Assembly: GCA_902564535.1 (NCBI GenBank)
Contig: CACFBG010000001.1
Location: forward strand, 124,001-188,000
Direction of reading: 5' to 3'
DNA length: 64,000 nucleotides
From: an uncultured Prochlorococcus sp.
Lineage (GTDB): Bacteria > Cyanobacteriota > Cyanobacteriia > PCC-6307 > Cyanobiaceae
This document shows positions 61,108 to 64,000 of the stretch, piece by piece. The stretch's first letter is position 1; each line of letters begins with the position of its first letter. A model generated the notes under the pieces. It saw only the letters and a program-made list of their open reading frames with translations, was not told the origin of the DNA and did not search any database. The translations under genes were made by a program, and so were the position numbers.

Positions 61108-63064
61108 TATCCAAATGTTTATTAAAGAAATTCTCAGTTTTCTCTAAAACATCTATTCTCACATCAGCATCTTTAAATCCATGTGCTTCATTCTTATAGG
61201 TATGTAACTCTACTGGTATATTTTTTTTAATTAAAGATTGTACAATTAGATTAGTCTGATCAGGGGGTACAACCTTATCTTTTAATCCCTGAAAAAAGAT
61301 AACTGGACAGTTAATATTATGTAAATTATTGATAGGTGATCGTGATTTGTAAATTTGATATTTTTTTTGGATTGAACCTAATAAATATTCAAGATATCCT
61401 CTTTCAAAGCGATGGGTTTCTTTTGTTAAAGCTATTAAATCAGTAACACCATATCTACAAGCTCCTACTTTAAAAATATCGCTCGAGCATAAGCATGACA
61501 AAGTAGTAAAGCCTCCTGCACTTCCACCTTCAATAGCAATCCATCTAGGATCTGCTTTACCAGAGGATATTAATGTTTTTGCTGCTAATTCACAATCATA
61601 TACATCAACCAATCCCCAATTCCCTTTTAAGCGTTCTCTATAACTCCTTCCAAATCCAGTTGAACCTCCATAATTTACATCTACAACGCCCCAACCTCGA
61701 GATGTCCAAAACTGAATAGACCAATCTAAACCTCTTCCAGCCATAGCAGTAGGTCCACTATGGCTTTTTACCAATAAAGGTACTTTACATTCAAAAGAAT
61801 TACTGGGAGGGTAATACCAAGCATAAGTTTTCTTACCTTCAAAGCCATCAAATACAAATAATTCGGCCTTACTTATTGAGTTATTGTTCAATTGAAAAGG
61901 AAAGTTGTTCGAATGATTCCAATTACCTGTTTTCAAGTCTATTTCTAACAATCCACTTCCTTTAACTGGGCTACTAGCTACTGCAAGAATTTTCTCATTG
62001 TCAGCTTGCAAATAAGATAAATCATCAAAAGGTTGATTTATTATACTTCTAGCTCCATCTGAATCTATAAGATCTATTTGCCATAATCCATGTTTACAAT
62101 TAGCAGAGACAATTTTTTCATTTGAAAAACTTGTTGTTGACATACCAAATATCCATTGTGGCATCGCACTTTCTGTATCTAAAGTAAAAATTCTTTGCCA
62201 TTTCGGAAAATCCTTATCAGTATAAGAGATATTTGAAATCATAAGGTTCCACCATCCACTACTATCTTCTGTAACCAAAAGTTCTCCCGTTTTTAACCAT
62301 ATAGGCTGAAATACAGAGATATCCTTTTTATTATTAAAACTGCTTCCAGCAATACATTTTTTTGAAATAATGTCACCTTCTTCATTAATAAAGCCCCACC
62401 AAAGTTGGCTATTATCCCATGGCATATTAGGTTGCTGCCATTCAACCCATGCGAGTTGATTACACTCAAAATTTAGGGTTGCATAACCAGCAAAATCTAT
62501 AGATTGATGAAGAAATTTTGGATTTTGATTTTCCTTATTTAACTCAAAAGATACAAGAAAATCTTTCTCATCTTTCTCTAAAAATCCAATCCAACGATTT
62601 TTTTTGATATCTATTAATCCACCACCTAGTGCATACAGATTTTGCTTAGATAAGCAAATTAATTTAGAAGAAGGTTCCAGCCAATTCTTATTTTGATTTT
62701 TTTTCTTGGGCAGAATAAAAAAAGATTGTTTGCATAGGCATCCTTCTGAATCATCAATCCATATCAGAAAAAGTTGATCTTGATCAATAAAAGCAGTAAA
62801 AACTCCGCCTCCATAAGTATGAATCCTGGTTTTCAAATTTATTGGTTTAGGAGTTAACTCTTGAGCCTCTAATTGATTTCCCATCCAAGGACGAATCAAA
62901 GCTGTTGTTCGGCCCCTTTCATTGGGACGTTGTTCCAACCAAATTATCCAATCACCTAGGATAATAGGCTCTTTAATAGTAGGAATTTGCCCTACAGCCA
63001 ATTTGGCTGGAATAGGAAAAGGAACAGTATTGTCAGAATTTGGGTTAAGAGCTTTATCTAGCAT
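61091..63064 (-). CDS. S9 family peptidase (prolyl oligopeptidase / acylaminoacyl peptidase)
   Basis: A 657-residue serine peptidase: an N-terminal beta-propeller-like region of about 400 residues (repeated WWG/WW blades) and a C-terminal alpha/beta hydrolase. The catalytic set is S515 in GGSAGG, D596 in LKDKVVP and H628 in NEAHGF. It has no signal peptide, so it is cytoplasmic and probably cleaves short peptides. It is convergent with sufS (17-base overlap) and divergent from def. Confidence 0.92.
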   Translation of the reverse strand: MLDKALNPNSDNTVPFPIPAKLAVGQIPTIKEPIILGDWIIWLEQRPNERGRTTALIRPWMGNQLEAQELTPKPINLKTRIHTYGGGVFTAFIDQDQLFLIWIDDSEGCLCKQSFFILPKKKNQNKNWLEPSSKLICLSKQNLYALGGGLIDIKKNRWIGFLEKDEKDFLVSFELNKENQNPKFLHQSIDFAGYATLNFECNQLAWVEWQQPNMPWDNSQLWWGFINEEGDIISKKCIAGSSFNNKKDISVFQPIWLKTGELLVTEDSSGWWNLMISNISYTDKDFPKWQRIFTLDTESAMPQWIFGMSTTSFSNEKIVSANCKHGLWQIDLIDSDGARSIINQPFDDLSYLQADNEKILAVASSPVKGSGLLEIDLKTGNWNHSNNFPFQLNNNSISKAELFVFDGFEGKKTYAWYYPPSNSFECKVPLLVKSHSGPTAMAGRGLDWSIQFWTSRGWGVVDVNYGGSTGFGRSYRERLKGNWGLVDVYDCELAAKTLISSGKADPRWIAIEGGSAGGFTTLSCLCSSDIFKVGACRYGVTDLIALTKETHRFERGYLEYLLGSIQKKYQIYKSRSPINNLHNINCPVIFFQGLKDKVVPPDQTNLIVQSLIKKNIPVELHTYKNEAHGFKDADVRIDVLEKTENFFNKHLDIKCNF

Positions 63065-63129
63065 GGATGAATTTCAAAGAAAGTTCAGAAAATTGCGTAG
63101 AATCAATTCCTCAATAAAGAGTATTTACT

Positions 63130-63738
63130 TTGTCTAGAAGCTTTGCTCAACTTGCCAAGAAAGCAGAGGCCAATAAGACTGCCATAGCTGTCTCCAAAGA
63201 GCCTTTAGCAGAACCACCTTTAGAGATTCACAAACTTGGCACCCAATTTTTACGTCAATCTGGTCGACATATCAGTAAAGTTGATGATTCCATAAGAGAT
63301 TTAGCAAAAGACATGCTCAAAAGCATGTATTCTGCAAAAGGTATAGGACTAGCTGCTCCTCAAGTTGGAATTGAAAAGAGAATTCTGGTAATTGATTTGG
63401 ATATTGAAAATCCCACTAATCCTCCACTAGTAATTATTAACCCAGAAATAATCAACTCAAGTGCAACTGTCGATACTTATGAAGAAGGTTGTCTAAGTAT
63501 TCCTGGTGTTTATTTAGATGTCATAAGACCCTCTTCAATCAAGGTCAGTTTCCGCGACGAAATGGGCCGTCCAAAGAAAATGAATGCAGATGGATTAATG
63601 GCTAGATGTATCCAACATGAAATAGATCACTTAAATGGAGTTTTATTTGTCGATAGAGTAACGGATCAAGAGGAATTAAAGAAAGCTCTCACAGAACATG
63701 GCTTCAATAAAAAAGACGTTTTTTCTCCACCAGAATAA
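63130..63738 (+). CDS. def: Peptide deformylase
   Basis: A 202-residue metalloenzyme that removes the formyl group from nascent proteins. All three motifs are present: GIGLAAPQVG (71-80), EGCLSIPG (metal ligand C121) and QHEIDHLNG (HExxH with H163, E164, H167). The start is a TTG at 63130 because no ATG or GTG occurs before the conserved region; the first 35 residues form a polar extension seen in cyanobacterial homologues. Confidence 0.95.
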   Translation: MSRSFAQLAKKAEANKTAIAVSKEPLAEPPLEIHKLGTQFLRQSGRHISKVDDSIRDLAKDMLKSMYSAKGIGLAAPQVGIEKRILVIDLDIENPTNPPLVIINPEIINSSATVDTYEEGCLSIPGVYLDVIRPSSIKVSFRDEMGRPKKMNADGLMARCIQHEIDHLNGVLFVDRVTDQEELKKALTEHGFNKKDVFSPPE

Positions 63739-63861
63739 ACAGACCAACCCTGAATCCAAAGAAGTTAATAGAGATAAATACCTAAGAATTAAAAACAAGT
63801 CAAATTACTTGTTGTCAAAAAAAAATATATTGACAGACTACAATTAGCGATAAGTTTTTTT

Positions 63862-64000
63862 ATGATTTCTTTTTTAAAAGGCTTGCAAAAGTTGCTTTCT
63901 GAATCTCTTGAATTTACATTAGGGAACCCAAGCAAAGCAGAACACCTACCACCACCTATAGGTCCACAACCATATACTCATAAACCAATCAAGGCTTATT
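63862..64000 (+). CDS. Start of an unidentified gene (runs off the window)
   Basis: An open frame from ATG 63862 gives 46 residues before the edge. It begins MISFLKGLQKLLSESLEF and then has a Pro-rich stretch PPPIGPQPYTHKP. No family is recognised from this much sequence. It has a normal composition for a coding region and follows def after 123 bases of AT-rich spacer. Confidence 0.55.
   Translation, partial: MISFLKGLQKLLSESLEFTLGNPSKAEHLPPPIGPQPYTHKPIKAY

Noticed and set aside
1..64000. CRISPR arrays, insertion sequences, integrases, prophage, tRNA or rRNA genes
   Set aside because: I looked for spaced direct repeats, transposase or integrase motifs, inverted terminal repeats and cloverleaf or rRNA signatures, and found none.

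Overview
The window is AT-rich, densely packed chromosomal DNA from a cyanobacterium, most likely a low-light-type Prochlorococcus or a very close marine picocyanobacterium. This rests on the gene content: zeta-carotene desaturase, NDH-1 subunit O, a CRR7-like NDH factor, a PetL-like cytochrome b6f subunit, a high-light-inducible (Hli) protein, the sufR/sufBCDS locus, and cyanobacteria-specific families (UPF0367, DUF751, DUF3120, DUF4346, DUF2973, DUF4912, TIGR03279). Spacers are very short and many neighbouring genes overlap. I see no rRNA, tRNA, CRISPR array, insertion sequence, integrase or prophage, so this looks like a core-genome segment. The strain assignment is inference.

Layout. 1-9.6 kb: end of an ABC ATPase gene, UPF0367, then a minus-strand run of three large membrane proteins of glycosyltransferase-C type (two DUF2079, one PMT/ArnT-like), followed on the plus strand by cysK, a J-domain protein and a fourth PMT-like protein. 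9.6-20 kb: ndhO, a TIGR01777 epimerase-like protein, a lipid-A-disaccharide-synthase-related glycosyltransferase, an A-type Fe-S carrier, crtQ with an SRPBCC protein, hemD, a glycosyltransferase fragment, nagZ, rbfA, DUF751 and a decayed glutathione S-transferase gene. 20-34 kb: CRR7-like, aroK, a duplicated 6-pyruvoyl-tetrahydropterin synthase with a RibD-C reductase, a FemAB-like acyltransferase, petL, VKOR-thioredoxin, nadB, uppP, TIGR03279, a TolC-like porin, an inositol-phosphatase-like enzyme and a BrkB-type membrane protein. 34-41 kb: xseAB, hli, HtrA protease, ABC-F ATPase, a Nif11-like small protein and a ribbon-helix-helix regulator. 41-49 kb: anmK, ktrA/ktrB potassium uptake, an SLC13-type permease, cysH, coaX, peroxiredoxin Q and a phosphopantetheinyl transferase. 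49-64 kb: RarA fusion, pgm, DUF4912, the divergent sufR / sufBCDS locus, an S9 peptidase, def, and the start of an unidentified gene.

Functional themes are sulfur assimilation and Fe-S assembly (cysK, cysH, A-type carrier, sufRBCDS), envelope and peptidoglycan metabolism (four GT-C proteins, lpxB-related, nagZ, anmK, uppP, TolC), photosynthetic and respiratory electron transport (crtQ, ndhO, CRR7, petL, hli, hemD) and monovalent-cation transport (ktrAB). I found no complete, clearly undescribed multi-gene system. The best leads are a Cys/His-bearing 121-residue protein overlapping sufR, a perfect palindrome and a possible leader ORF between sufR and sufB, an isolated GC-richer structured spacer at 0.8-1.0 kb, a pterin-synthase/reductase pair, two decayed genes, and several small genes and operator-like inverted repeats.
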